The position numbers and the translations under genes were made by a program. 64,000 bases of DNA, from the NCBI RefSeq assembly GCF_904848185.1, contig NC_051039.1:7049497-7113496 (forward strand), given 5' to 3'. Every line of letters starts with the position of its first letter. The first letter of the stretch is position 1. This document shows, one piece after another, positions 1 to 11,643 of this stretch. Source of the stretch: Acanthopagrus latus (lineage: Eukaryota > Chordata > Actinopteri > Spariformes > Sparidae). A model generated the notes under the pieces. The model had not been told where the DNA came from and made no database searches. It saw only the letters and a list, made by a program, of their open reading frames with translations.

Positions 1-733
1 AACATTTGATTATAACCCATTTTAGTGCATCATAAAAAAACATTTGGCTGAAAGGAGGAGATGGACTATAAAGCAGAGATCAGTGTTACTCAATGTGAAG
101 GCTACAGGTGCTAGCAGAGATGACGGGGGTTAGAAGATATCAACAGACCACATAAAATAGGAAGATACATTTATTTACAAAAAAACATGAAAAAAGACAG
201 ATCGCTTAAACTAGCTGCATTTCATATTCATAAGCTCATGAATTATTTCTAAACAATCATGGATGTGTTAAAATCCATGAGAGGCTGTTCTCTGACAGGC
301 TGCGGGCTCTTGATAATTTCATCAGATGATATCAAAGTTAAAACATGTTTCAGTTTTTAGTTTTGCTGTCTGTATGTGGTTTTTAGGTTTTAATATTCAA
401 GCGGGTGTGAAGTCAGAAAATATGCATCGCTTATAAAGAGAGAAAGAGTGAAGGGAGAGATATTAGAAAGATGACGTAATGGTGGAGCTGGGGGGGAGAG
501 TTGTGCGCTGCCAAGAAGAAGCAGGGGCAGCGGTGAATGAGGCAGAGAGGGAGCAGGGGGAAATGAGAATGATGTTTTCCTTTCTGAGCTGACATGATCA
601 TATTAATTAATGGATGAGCTTAGTGAACGTTAGAGCAACTAGCTTCACACGGCCCACACGAAATGCACGCACGCAGGCACGCGCGCACACACATACGCAC
701 CGACGCACACTCACAAACGCATGGATGGGTCTT

Positions 734-790
734 GCGGGAGTTGAACCAATAACCTGCTGGTAATTAGTCTGTCTCCTCAGCCGCCAGCGT
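734..790. repeat. possible SINE/MITE-like interspersed repeat fragment
   Basis: The segment gggagttgaaccaataacct followed by gtctcctcagccgcc resembles the end of a common teleost repeat that runs ...gggatcgaacc...ctctacctcctgagccacagccgcc. It contains a match to the reverse complement of a Pol III B box (GGNNTYGAACC). No A box or tRNA fold is evident. Recognition is by memory of the repeat type only. Confidence 0.3.
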
Positions 791-860
791 CTGTTAGCCT
801 CCATGACCCATTGATACCGAGCTAACGAGAATGTCAGTCACACACGTGGATGCACGCGCC

Positions 861-927
861 CACACACACACACACGCACGCACACACACATGCAAACACA
901 TGCACGCACTCACACACACGCACACAG
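861..927. repeat. CA/CG-rich low-complexity tract
   Basis: Imperfect (CA)n with interspersed CGCA and TGCA units; short ORFs across it are artefacts of the repeat. Confidence 0.8.
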
Positions 928-2099
928 TCGTACAGAAATCCCTTCATTCCCTGCGTGGTTTTTCACAGCCATAAACAAAGACCCACTTCCTCCCTCTGAG
1001 TTTGACATGTGTAACCTCTCCTCGCTGTATAATTCACAAGCAGTGGACTCGTGTTCTATCTCCTTTCTATCCTGCAACTGTATTAATATATCATAAGTGC
1101 CATTCATAAATATATTATACAAGTGCCTATTACAATATAAAGGCCACTATCGGATAGTGTTCTCTCACAGTGGCTGTTACCAGGCTGTCAGGCTTGCGGG
1201 ACCCAAAAGTATGTGTTTGGCATGCTTTAATCTTGGCTTCAGGAATGACTGCTCATACCAAACTCATAATTTGACCTGTTTGGAATGTGTTCACCCGAGC
1301 CATGCATGCACATAAGCACACTGAATGTACACATTTTGCACTCCAATGCTATAACGGCTGTGGTTTCAAAGAGCGGGGAGTGTACTCCACATGCAGTACA
1401 GGCTACCTGATAGTACATATGACCTTATTACTACTGTTTAATAATAACTCACACTAACCAGCCACATTCTAACACCTACAGTAAAGGTTTTCATGATATA
1501 GACATATGTTGGGTTTAGCGGGTGTATGTGAAAGAACATGCCTATTATGGAAACAAGTGATTATTTCATTGTGACAGCTGCTGATATAAGCTGATAGTAA
1601 TGCTTTCATTATGTTTGGCAATGTAATAATTATCTATGTGCTGCTTCTTCTGAATTTAATGTTCTCCAAAGTCAGTGTTTTTTTTTCTGTAATACCCGAT
1701 TCAGCGGCATCCCTCCTGTCAATCATATCTGCAATTAGAATCAGACAGACTGCTTGCTATGGATCGGCTGTTTGTTTTCCCACTTGATTGCAGTACAAAA
1801 AGTCAAAGATGCTATTGTGCCTGATCACGAAGAAGAAAACAATTCATGTTTTGATTATTGGATGAATGCCTGATCTGTATTTCAAAATAAACACATATAA
1901 ATAACACATAAATACTGTAAAAACCCACAAGGTAACAGTAAGTAATACAAAATGAATACACTCTGCCTCTGCCAAGTCCCAACAGCCTAAATACTATACT
2001 AAAAAAAAAAAATTAAAAAAACACACATTTAACTCAGCAGGATCTGCATCAAATTCATGAAATGCACTTTTTTCTCCATTAAAGGATACACAGAGCACT

Positions 2100-2325
2100 A
2101 CTCCCTGAGAAATTCACAAAAATGTGCCCTATAGTACAATGAAAACGAGAAAAAAAATCCTGGAGACGTCCTTTTGTCAATGTCTGCACCAAAAGTTCAC
2201 GGCGTCAGTTCAGGGCAGAGCACCTTCTTTCAGCCAAGCTTTGGGAAATCTGTTAAGAACTGTTTGTGTAAACCTGCTGACAAACCCACAAACCAACTAA
2301 TCAAAAAACAAACAAACAGACACGG
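2100..2325. repeat. interspersed teleost repeat, copy A
   Basis: Begins ccctgagaaattcacaaaaa and continues through a gtctgcaccaaaagttcacg block, caagctttgggaaatctgtt, and an end rich in cctgctgacaaac(c/a)aaac. The same succession occurs at 12373-12590. It matches a very common teleost repeat that I know by its 'gatctgcaccaaaatttaatggg ... tgcgtaatcctgctgacaaacaaac' pattern. The class is not certain. Confidence 0.65.
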
Positions 2326-2572
2326 CCTAAGAACCTCCTGTAGGTACTAACACTCATTTGCTTTGAGTGAGACATGTAGATCAAAAACACTGCCATGGCA
2401 GCTTAGTTTCGCACAAAGACTGGAAACAAGTGAGAAAGCTACCCAAAACCAACAAACTGACTAATGTCTTATACCTTGTTTGTGTAATCCATACATAAAC
2501 AGAAGTGTAAGAACAACAAATTGAGTGTTTTCTGCAGTTTATGTGCCAGACTGACATTGTCTTTCTACTCAC

Positions 2573-2746
2573 ATGACTTCGAGGCGTGCAGAGTGAGAGT
2601 CATTGCCGGCCTTTGAGGTCACGGTGCAGGTGTAATCCCCAATGTCACCTGACCACGTCTGGCCAATAGTGAGGGTTCCCTGGCGCACGGAGACACGGCC
2701 TCCACTGGTCGGAAGGACCACCACACCACCTCGATCCCACCTGAAG
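2573..2746 (-). CDS. sdk1: sdk1 exon: second half of Ig domain 6
   Basis: Coding exon of 174 nt, last one visible in transcript order. It is read from an acceptor (ttacttgcag) at its high end to a donor (gtgagt) at its low end. The first base completes a Ser codon begun in the preceding exon; the last two bases (AT) start a codon finished outside the window. The peptide has the C- to G-strand half of an Ig-I set domain: FRWDRGG with the core Trp, then QTWSGDIGDYTCTVTS with the D-x-G-x-Y-x-C signature, a GNDS glycosylation sequon, and ARLEV. QTWSGDIGDY is a hallmark of vertebrate sidekick Ig6, and GDY plus ARLEV resemble SDK1 rather than SDK2 as I recall the human proteins. Sidekicks are homophilic adhesion receptors that guide lamina-specific synapses in retina. 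The next exon, starting the fibronectin-III series, is off the left edge. Confidence 0.97.
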
Positions 2747-2875
2747 CTGCAAGTAAAGAAGAATACAGATACTCTGTTGCATGGGTGTTGCATGGGTTCA
2801 CACACAAGTTGTCCAATGAAAAGAGAGAAGAGAAGCAGAGTGCATCTATGTTAACACAAACAGACAAGCCAGTAC

Positions 2876-2978
2876 CTGATGTCGACTCTGGGGTCATGTG
2901 TAGCATTACAGTCCAGAACAGCAGTAGTTCCTTTGATGACACGCTTGTCTGCTGGAGGCACAGAAATGACGGTACGAC
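2876..2978 (-). CDS. sdk1: sdk1 exon: first half of Ig domain 6
   Basis: Coding exon of 103 nt between acceptor ttttgcag and donor gtact. It starts in phase 1 (A from the previous exon plus GT gives Ser) and ends in phase 2 (AG, completed by C of the next exon to Ser). The peptide reads RTVISVPPADKRVIKGTTAV, followed by LDCNATHDPRVDI. It contains the B-strand Cys of Ig6, an N-A-T sequon right after it, and the VIKGTTA...THDPRV block that is strongly conserved among sidekicks (human SDK1 has VIKGTTATLHC and THDPRVSLRY, from memory). It is separated from the following exon by only 129 bp of intron. The unusual donor is gtact rather than gtaag, so it is a weak-looking splice site, but the reading frame on both sides supports it. 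Confidence 0.95.
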
Positions 2979-3853
<875 letters not shown>

Positions 3854-4021
3854 TCCAGACGGTGAGTGTTGCTGTGGCGTTGATGGTTCCCTCTGAATTG
3901 GAGGCAATGCAGGTGTAGTCTCCTGCATCCTGGAAGCTGATTGGCTGAATCTGCAAACCACCTGACTGTAATAGTGTGAATTTTGGAACCTGGACAAAGC
4001 CGCTGGCCAAGATCTGTGACC
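3854..4021 (-). CDS. sdk1: sdk1 exon: second half of Ig domain 5
   Basis: Coding exon of 168 nt with phase 1 at both ends. The acceptor is ctctgtag and the donor is gtaagatac after TGG-A. The peptide begins with the Gly completed from the previous exon, then SQILASGFVQVPKFTLLQSG, GLQIQPISFQDAGDYTCIAS and NSEGTINATATLTVW. This is the C' to G part of an Ig domain, with DAGDYTC as F-strand signature and Trp before the boundary. N-A-T gives a possible N-glycosylation site. ILASG..Q.P.F.LL.SGGLQI and NATATLTVW match SDK1 closely (human SDK1 ILASGSVRIPRFMLLESGGLQIAP in short stretches, from memory). A complete Ig5 is made by this exon and 4139-4255. Confidence 0.97.
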
Positions 4022-4138
4022 CTACAGAGACAGGAAATAATAAAATAGCCTTAAAAATAATCAAAGTGATTCAACCATTGAACCATCAAGTCAGTGTGTT
4101 TGCTCAGTGTGTGATGTGCAGTGTGTGTGTTCTGTTAC

Positions 4139-4255
4139 CTTTCTTCCATGTGATGGCAGGTTTTGGAGCTCCGCTCGTTTGGCAGATAAACAAGGCTGTG
4201 TTCCCATCAGTTACTGTTTGGTCGGACGGAGGGAATGTAAATGTCGGGGCCACAC
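4139..4255 (-). CDS. sdk1: sdk1 exon: first half of Ig domain 5
   Basis: Coding exon of 117 nt, phase 1 at both ends, acceptor ttcag and donor gtaaca. After the junction Ser it encodes VAPTFTFPPSDQTVTDGNTA and then LFICQTSGAPKPAITWKKG. It has the A/A' strands, the B-strand Cys, the SGAPKPAITWK segment with the core Trp, and ends with G split to the next exon. SGAPKPAITWK is nearly identical in SDK1 of mammals as I recall. The 117-bp intron that follows (4022-4138) splits the domain just after the C strand, the same place relative to the fold as in Ig3, Ig4 and Ig6. Confidence 0.97.
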
Positions 4256-5649
4256 CTGAAACAAAAGAGAGAACATGAGAGGAGAGAAAAAATGGAAACT
4301 GAGAGCAGATTGGTTAGAAAAATATTGGAGCTGGAGTGAAGCTTAATGACAAGAGAAAACAGTCGAAACAGAAAAGGAAAGGATGACAGTGTTGATCTTA
4401 ACACAAATGCTTCCGCTTTGATCAATGGAGGCTTTATTCATTACTGGTGCTACGTGCATGCGCATAAATGTGGAAGGTGGTGGTGTGGAAACTCCACAGG
4501 GACTTTTAATTATAACGCTCACTAAACAGGACGTAACTCTACTGAGACAAATACAGCCGTAAATATAAAGGTGCAGGCTTCTGCAGCTGACACGCACCGC
4601 AAACCATCAAGCCAAAGCAGAAGTGTGCAACTGACTCTGACTTTCACTTGAATTGCAAACACAAAACAGTCTTTTGTTTCAGGTGGGGATGTGATTGACG
4701 AGTCATATTACCAAATGACAGAGAAAAATCTCAGTCGCTGTTCTAATTCCAAGAGCAAAAACCACTCATGTTGCAAAGCAAAATGGCAGACGTGGTTTTC
4801 GTATGAAAGGAAATGAACGATTGTGTGCACGTAAAATTGTAGAGCATAATGGCAGCAGATAGTGGGGCAGGAGGAACAATTATCATTACTATTTTGGTAA
4901 TCGTAATCTTTTGAGTTGTTTGTAATGGGGCTCTGTGTAACTTTTGCGTTGTGCTGGAAGCCGGCTGTTGCTACCACTGTTGCTCTCTGTTTGTGGAGCA
5001 GAGGCACTGAGACAAGGCATGTGCATGAAGTACGATTCTTTGGAGTGTGGCGGAAAATCTGACCCAAGTCCTTCACAAAGAAATCCATGACCCAACAGCA
5101 CTGAACAACAAACAAATTGTCCACAGGCTTATGTAGACCACCGAGAGGGATGGAGAAGGTGTCATTATTCACATCATGTTACAATCCCCTCGCATATGAT
5201 TAATAAGAAAGTGACTGATGCAAGTTAATTGTAATGTAGAGCACCTCTGAGTAAGCTGTGGGGATTTCCTGCTTTTCTTTGTCAAATTCGATTGCAAACA
5301 CAATATTTTTGGGTTTTAAAATGTTGGCTGGGCAAAGACAAGCAAGTTCATGATTTCTCTTTGGGCTCTCCAATCTGGAGAATCAATCGACAGTGGGAAT
5401 CAACTTTAGTTGCAGCCCTAAAAAAAAAATAAAAAATTACAGCATATATGAGCTGATAAAAAGACAGTGGCACAGACAAAAAAGGAGATGAAACAGGAGT
5501 ACAGCAGAGGAGTAAATTAATATACATAAGAAAGAAACTTTAAGGGAAAGACAAGAGTGGCATTAAGAGCAGGTTAATTAGCCCAACAGCAACTTGAAAG
5601 CAGCCGTAGGTGTGAGCGTGTTTCTTCTATGTGTGTCAGACAAACTCAC
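4256..5649 (-). other. sdk1: sdk1 intron between Ig4 and Ig5
   Basis: A 1394-bp intron. The 154-codon open frame at 4708-5172 has no recognisable domain, no splice-compatible role and atypical composition, so I do not call it. A terminal fragment of an interspersed repeat ends near 5420. Confidence 0.8.
5345..5425. repeat. terminal fragment of a 'TAGGGCTGCAACTAA'-ended repeat
   Basis: The stretch with gagaatcaatcgacagtggg and then actttagttgcagccctaaa ends in the reverse complement of TAGGGCTGCAACTAAAG. That terminus belongs to a non-autonomous DNA element abundant in teleosts, recognised by memory. Degraded copies of the same family appear at 28870-29095 and 38595-38840. Confidence 0.5.
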
Positions 5650-5844
5650 TGGAGACAAGGAGCTGAGTGTGCGCCTGCGTTTCTCCAGCACCGTTGCGAG
5701 CGAGGCACTGAAATATTCCTCCGTCTCCTGGCTGCACCCGGCGCACCGTCAGCCCAGCTGCTGCGGTGACCTTGTAGCGAGGGTTGGCCAGTTTGGAAAG
5801 CGGTACTGCGTCCTTAAACCACTCTATCCTGGGCTGGGGCACGC
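5650..5844 (-). CDS. sdk1: sdk1 exon: second half of Ig domain 4
   Basis: Coding exon of 195 nt, phase 1 at both ends. The acceptor is gtgtag, preceded by a modest pyrimidine tract interrupted by CACACGTG; the donor is gtgagt. The peptide runs VPQPRIEWFKDAVPLSKLAN, PRYKVTAAAGLTVRRVQPGD and GGIFQCLARNGAGETQAHTQ, then LLVS. It contains the C-strand Trp and the F-strand Cys in a GGIFQC context, Phe replacing the usual Tyr as in other sidekicks. NPRYKV is diagnostic for SDK1 over SDK2 by my recollection (human SDK1 LQNPRYKVLASGGLRI). It joins 8553-8636 through a Gly codon to form the complete Ig4. Confidence 0.97.
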
Positions 5845-8552
5845 CTACACGTGTGCAGGAACATGAAAAGGCAAACGCACACAGGGAGAACATTTTCAAT
5901 TTCCTTAATAAGAAGCCAGCTGACCTCACAGCTGAACAAACTGATCCAACTCCCTCTAAAACCGCCACACACACTCTTCTCACCAATCTCTCTCCTCTGT
6001 TATCCTCTCTCGCCGCCTTATAAATATGCATGCAGGCATAATGACTGCTAATAATATATTGATTGGAGGGTGTGGGTGGTAGGGTAAGGGTGGCAGAAGA
6101 GGCCAAAAAACATTCTGAATAAAAGATGTGGGCAAAAGCGACACACTGAATATCTACAGTATCAGCTCCCACCTGTCTGACGGACATGCCAGATATGACA
6201 GGCAGGGGGCTCATGCAATTACTCTGTCTCAACCCCTCCACATCGGGGTGTGTGTTTGTGTGTGTATGCGATGGGGAGAGATGAATTCCTCACTTTTTTT
6301 CAATCTGTTGGTGTCAAGCTTCCACAGACATGCGTGAAGAATTTTTCGCCCCCTCCTTGTCTCGCTCACTCTGTCACTCTCCTCTCTATCTGTCTCTCCT
6401 CGTTCCTCCTCCGAGCCTCCATCCCTCTCTCCCTACCCTCAGGCCTCCACTATTTAATTACGCTGCCACTGTATCAGATTACTGAGTAGGAACATAAACT
6501 CGCTCGGTGTGTGTGTGTGAGAGAAAGGAATGGGGAGAGAAGGGGGTGGGGGGTGTTGCAGTTTTAGAGCTGTGTCCACTCCTGCTAAAATAAATGTTTT
6601 CATGTAGTCCATTTAATAACAAGAGTCATGAACAAGTGCAATTTTCAGGCTTAAGAAGAATACTGTCACTGTTCAAGAAGCCATCAAACTAATGCACACT
6701 ATACCGAATAACCCTAAATCTCAGCGTAAGGCAAAGTCAATGGTGTCACCTTAACAGATGAATAAAAGTCACTTTCAAATGTACAAAGATCCCACACACC
6801 GTGTGAAAACTGACTAACATTTGCAGCGCAGACTAATTCAAAAACACACAGCATTCTTTTAAATGAGATCAGTTCATGACCCATCTGGTCGCAAAAAAAA
6901 CACCAACAAAGTCAGAGCCTCTCGGCAAAATTCACTAAAGGATTACATGGCTTTTTGCAGCTAACAAGCCTTCACAAACGAGGCAAAAAGAAACCATCCA
7001 ATTCTCATAGCACCCACAAAGGGTTAAATACACCCAAATATGTATACATTGTGTGCAAAACGGCCTTCTTTCTATGCCAACGAGTCTCATTACAGTTGCG
7101 TAACTGTTCTCTTGTAACTTATAACTATATAATGGCAATCAGAAGCAAAACAAGGGCAAATTGCACTTAGCTGCAAAACTGAATGGATGTGTTTGCGCTG
7201 TAAAATCAGTAGCGTAGTTTCTTAAGTGAATCAGACCTTGAGATGAGGCATACAGTGGTTGCACAACTGATGCACAATTCGTGGTGCAATCTGCAGCCTC
7301 AGTCCTTCCTTTGTGCATTTGGCCCTAAATTTGCTTCCAAGCGCTTGTTGGATTGTGTGCATTCTTCAGATGAGGAGACGTTAGGAAGTCAGCTTCCTTC
7401 TCAATCTCCATTTTTTCTGTCAGTTATTGTAACTTTTTATTACAACTCAGTTCGACATCATGAATGCCTTTGACTTTCAGTGCACCGTTATCCCCATTTG
7501 TAAAATCCATTGTGTCTTGTCCGTCTCTGTGACTGCATGCTTTGTGAGTGATTGCATCCCTGAGGGGTAAAAAACGCTTCTTTAGATCTGATCAAACCAC
7601 ATGATGTTTGAACTAGTTTAAGCTGGTTTGGTGGTTGGTTTTAAACATACTGAGTCCTTTAAGTGTACATTAGAACAGTACTCATTTTTACATCTATATT
7701 AACCCATTAAGACGTAGGGTGCCAATCAAAAATGAATTCTAAAACCTTAGGCACTGTTTCAAAACACTTGCTAAAGTCTGAGCATTTTCTGAAAAACTTG
7801 ACAGAGTTGTTAGCATCCACTAAAACATTTAACTCTCAGCCTCTTGAGCAGATAGAAACTAAAGATGTTAATCAACAAATCACAACGCAAACCCTCAGTC
7901 ACACGTCTTGAAAGTGACAACATCATCCAAAACACACATCAGGCTCTAAACGGAGGAAGACACAAACATTTCTTCCTGTCTTAATGTGTTAAGAGAACGT
8001 TTATAGATGTGATCATCCCTCCTCTCCCCTCTGGCAGTGAGGAAACCAACTAAATCTCAGCATCAGAGAATGGGGACTAAAATATACAATCCTCAGTCTG
8101 TGCAAAAAAGCATTTTAAGGTTTATCCAAAGCTCATTTGAAACTTTGAAATCTGACTGTGTCAAAAGAAATGGTTGCCTTCCAAAATTAGTGTTTTAGAG
8201 CAATATTCTCTGTTTGTGTTTCCATCCATCCACTCTCAGCCTGAAAACACTCTCCCGGGGAAACAAAAAGAGAGAATTTCGTACTAAAGGGACTATGATT
8301 TTTGCACGACTTGACATAACCAACTCAAACAGCTGAGACCTAATTAGTCTGGCTTAATTTTAGATTGCACTTTTACACAGAACCAGGACTGTGGATTCTG
8401 CCCCCACATTTCTTACATTGGAATTGCTTTAGGAAAAGATCTTCACGGCTGGTCTTATTACAACCACAACCACTCTTTCACTGTACATACTGGCATGCAA
8501 GTGTAAGACATGCTTTAAACTATGTAAAACAACAAGTATATATGTAGTGTAC
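5845..8552 (-). other. sdk1: sdk1 intron within Ig4
   Basis: A 2708-bp intron between the two Ig4 exons. It includes a C/T-rich stretch (6340-6440), a short GT run near 6245-6265, and the piggyBac-like MITE at 7703-7988. The rest is unique sequence with no coding support. Confidence 0.85.
7699..7992. mobile_element. piggyBac-like MITE with TTAA duplications
   Basis: The element body is 7703-7988 (286 bp). Its ends are CCCATTAAGAC on the left and, read inward from the right, CACATTAAGAC: 10 of 11 bases match. TTAA flanks both sides (7699-7702 and 7989-7992), as expected for piggyBac-type insertion. No transposase coding potential, so it is non-autonomous. The short inverted repeat and AT-rich context leave some chance of coincidence. 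Confidence 0.65.
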
Positions 8553-8636
8553 CTGTAGCCAGGCATGGGATATCTACATTCCTGTCAAGCTCAGCAAAGA
8601 TCTTCCTCGTTGGTTGAGCTGTTAGAGAAGGAGGCT
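8553..8636 (-). CDS. sdk1: sdk1 exon: first half of Ig domain 4
   Basis: Short coding exon of 84 nt, phase 1 at both ends, acceptor ctccgcag and donor gtacac. The junction codon from the previous exon gives Glu, then PPSLTAQPTRKIFAELDRNV and DIPCLAT follow. EPP at the domain start, AE......VDIPC with the B-strand Cys, and the AxG end match Ig4 of sidekicks (human SDK1 EPPYFTAEPESRISAEVEETVDIGC in part). Its 84 nt plus the 195 nt of the next exon give 279 nt, one whole Ig domain between phase-1 introns. Small size and symmetric phase make it easy to miss by automated annotation. Confidence 0.95.
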
Positions 8637-9455
8637 CTGCGGAGAAAAAAATGATAAAACAAAAAAATGTTAAAAAAGTGTTTAAACATCCAGCATATCC
8701 TGTATCAATATATGGATAAAATAACATCTCAAACTCAGAAGAAAAACTAAGAGCATCCCCTACTGTGTGCAACACATTTAAAGTATTAATAATGAACCCT
8801 CCAAAAAGGCTTAAAAAACGTGTTCAATCATTAAACAGCTTTTAAAGAAAGAAGAATTGGGAGTTTGCCCTCTCCAAGTATTTATTGTTAATAGAGGAAC
8901 TCGGAGAGGAAATCTTGGCACTGCAGAATAAAAATGGGTCCCCTCGTGGCCCTGAGTATCTTGAGTGTCATTGCAAGGCAGGATATGCCCTGTGAAATTA
9001 CTTCCACACACAGTCACAGAAAAACACATTTTCTGAGTGTCCCAAGGGAAACAATCCCCTTTTTAAACCCTTCCATTTCCCTGCCAATAACTGCACCCTC
9101 TAAACATCTTCACCAGTGTCGCTCTAAATGCTGACAGCAGCTCCGAGACAAAGCGTCCCCTTGATTCTGAAAGTGAATGTGTGCCTTCTGGTATATTACT
9201 GTGACACTGGATGTTATGAAAAAATGACCTTCTTATGCATACGCTCCATTTCTTTCTAAAGCGGAGGAAGACCGGCTAACTCATTACTTTAGTCGAGCAT
9301 CTCCTGAAAAAGTGGCACCATGTTCACTGAAGAAACGTCATCAAGGAAAAATAAATGCTCAGCATATATAAATAATGAATGTGAAGATATTGCTCTTTAT
9401 CAAACAATGAGAAAGTATTTTAATAAAAGTTCAATTTTCACACTTCTCTTGATGA

Positions 9456-9869
9456 ATAATAATCAGAGGTGGGGTGTGTAAACTTGAGTATTTAGTTTTC
9501 TTACAACCTTTTAACATCTTAAACAGGCTACAGCGCATTCGAGGAATTTACCAATCATTTTTATTTTGCGTCATTGCACGCCGCCTTCCCAACACTACAG
9601 GACTAATTTCAACCTGTCATGCAAGGCAGACGTAGCAAGACTAAAAAGTTGTAAAAGACACAACGAGACAGAAACAGACAGAGAGGGAGACTCGGACAGG
9701 GAGGAATAGTGTTCATGTCCTGTATCGCTGGAGACCTGTCCTACTGTACTTTTTTTCACTTTTATACTCATAAAAGTACATTTCAGAGCCTGTAACTTTG
9801 AGTCTTTTGTTTACAAGTACTTCTACTTGAGCTGAGAATGTGTGTACTTTTGATGCCTCTGATAATAAC
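9456..9869. mobile_element. hAT-like MITE with 8-bp target duplication
   Basis: The body is 9464-9861 (398 bp), beginning CAGAGGTGGG and ending, in reverse complement, CAGAGGCATC. Flanking octamers are ATAATAAT (9456-9463) and ATAATAAC (9862-9869), matching at 7 of 8 positions, the duplication length of hAT transposons. The interior has repeated acttgagta / aaaagtac motifs near both ends, typical of a 'CAGAGGTGGGTA...AAAAGTAC' family common in teleosts. There is no transposase frame. Confidence 0.8.
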
Positions 9870-11604
9870 ACACAACAGTATGCTGTCATTCTACTGCTGT
9901 TGGAGAAAAAGAGAATAAATCCCCTTGCTCCTGTGTTATTTCTCTCACTTTCTCTTCCGTTGCTTCACACAGTGGATGGTTAAACTGAGGTGGCAACAAC
10001 AACAAAGATGAACTGTAAAAGTCTGATCAAGCTGTGTGTGAGTGTGTGTGTGTGTGAAGAATAGACTCCCATGTTGTTGCTGCATTTATTTTACCTGACT
10101 ACACTGACTTTAAAGTTCTCTACTACTTCGTGGTTACTTTAAACCCCCATCTCCTATCTTTATTGTGCACGGTGGAATTCTGCGTGATTTTTGAAAAGAG
10201 AGCGTGAGAGGCTTGCAGTGAACGGAGAGAAGGAGAACAGAAGTTGAATAACAGCCATGTGGCGTGACACAGATAACACAGGTGCATTAATCGCCTTCAG
10301 TCAGGTGAGCACGAGGACCTAGACGCACAACAAAAACACATTTTTGGAGTGTTTGGGTGGTTGGGTTTAGTGCTTTGAGCTTCTGTGGATTCCCTGCTGT
10401 CTGCCGGCAAAACAAAGATGGAGAACAACAACAGATATATTGTTGTTTGCGCCAGTCTGTACAGTATACAACACTGGCATGCAGAGTCATACATATTCCG
10501 ATTAGTGCATCTGGGCAGAAAAGAAATGAAATTGAATAATGAATACCTTTGAGGCTGTCTCCTAGTTTCATACAGACACATACACTATTCTGTTTAGGAA
10601 TGCCTTTCATTGCATCAAGGTCTGTTGAGCCCATAGCAGAAAAAGAGGATCAGAAGCAATGTATTCATCAGTCTCTACTCCTCTGATACATATGAATGCA
10701 TGCAGACTCTGTCCCTGCCAGGCAGGCCTTAACGGTCCTGTTGGCCTAATGAAGGAAGATAACGTGGAGAAGGAGCTAGAGGGAGGAGGGGGACAGGAAT
10801 AAAGGGGTAGATAGGGGGTAAAAAACTTGGCGGTACATAGCGGGTGGGGTTGGAGGGGGGTGACACAAGAGAGGGAACAACTGGGGTATTAATATTCAGG
10901 CAAGTCATTTCTAACTAGTGAGAATTCTGTAGGCATGGGTAGCTCGCGCTCTCTCCGCATTAGGGGCCCCCTCGCTCCGACAATCACAGCAGATCAAAAA
11001 AGACGCTGACAAACTGGGGGAGAAAAGTTTTGCTTCATCAATCACATGCTCCCCGCCTGCATGTGCACTGTTTTCTATTTACGCACACATATCAAGGACA
11101 GGAATGGATTGTGACGAGGGCCCTCCTGTTTGAGTGCTTTCAGTGTTACCTTATTGATTGGCGACTCTGGGGGAACAAAACTAATTTAGCTGCTGGGCAA
11201 ACAGGCATGTGTGTCTGTGGCACCATTTCGTGTCTGTGTGCAAATGCAGAGCACACACACGATGCATGTAAATGTGAGCACGCGTGGATGAATTAGTGAG
11301 TGCGTGAATGTAACAGCTGCTTGTGACCACAATGGACAATGTATTGGTGAGTGTGGACAACAGATTCAGCTGGAGTAGTCCTGTAGTTGACAGTCACCGC
11401 CTGCGGTGTTCACAGTCATGCTTCCAGGAGGAAAGTAGGAATAAATGGAGGAATAAAGAGAATGAAACGGTGCCTGGAGCAAAAAATGTACAAGAAAAGA
11501 CGACAGCGAGGTTACAACTAAAATTAATGGTACATGTTGAGGGCATTAGGCTTGATGGGTCAGACCTACCAAGGATAATAGTGTATAATCACGTTACTTA
11601 CTCA

Positions 11605-11621
11605 GTGTGTGTGTGTGTGTG
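11605..11621. repeat. short (GT)n run near the Ig3 donor
   Basis: Eight GT units on the plus strand, so CA repeats in the sdk1 transcript, starting 22 nt beyond the donor of exon 11644-11819. Confidence 0.95.
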
Positions 11622-11643
11622 AGAGATTGCCTTTTTTTCTTAC

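Larger units (their letters stand above)
1..2572 (-). other. sdk1: sdk1 intron after Ig6 (partial)
   Basis: Non-coding by inspection. It holds CA/CG-rich low-complexity sequence near 660-930, a possible repeat fragment around 734-790, and an interspersed repeat at 2100-2325. The purine-rich 480-560 stretch shows no gene structure. The fibronectin-III exons expected next are not here, so this intron is longer than 2.5 kb. Confidence 0.8.
8637..11643 (-). other. sdk1: sdk1 intron between Ig3 and Ig4
   Basis: A 3007-bp intron. It contains the hAT-like MITE at 9456-9869, a G-rich purine stretch (10740-10870), and a (GT)n run at 11605-11621 close to the Ig3 donor. I see no coding sequence; the 115-codon frame at 10287-10634 has no recognisable domain. 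Confidence 0.85.

Noticed and set aside
734..790. tRNA-like segment with B-box match
   Set aside because: No A box, no cloverleaf partner arms found, and better explained as a repeat fragment.
4708..5172. 154-codon open frame on the minus strand
   Set aside because: No recognisable domain, lies wholly inside an sdk1 intron, no splice or start context, and composition like surrounding intron DNA.
5636..6241. 201-codon open frame as a stand-alone gene
   Set aside because: Only 5650-5844 is coding (Ig4 second half). The rest is read-through into the upstream intron before the acceptor.
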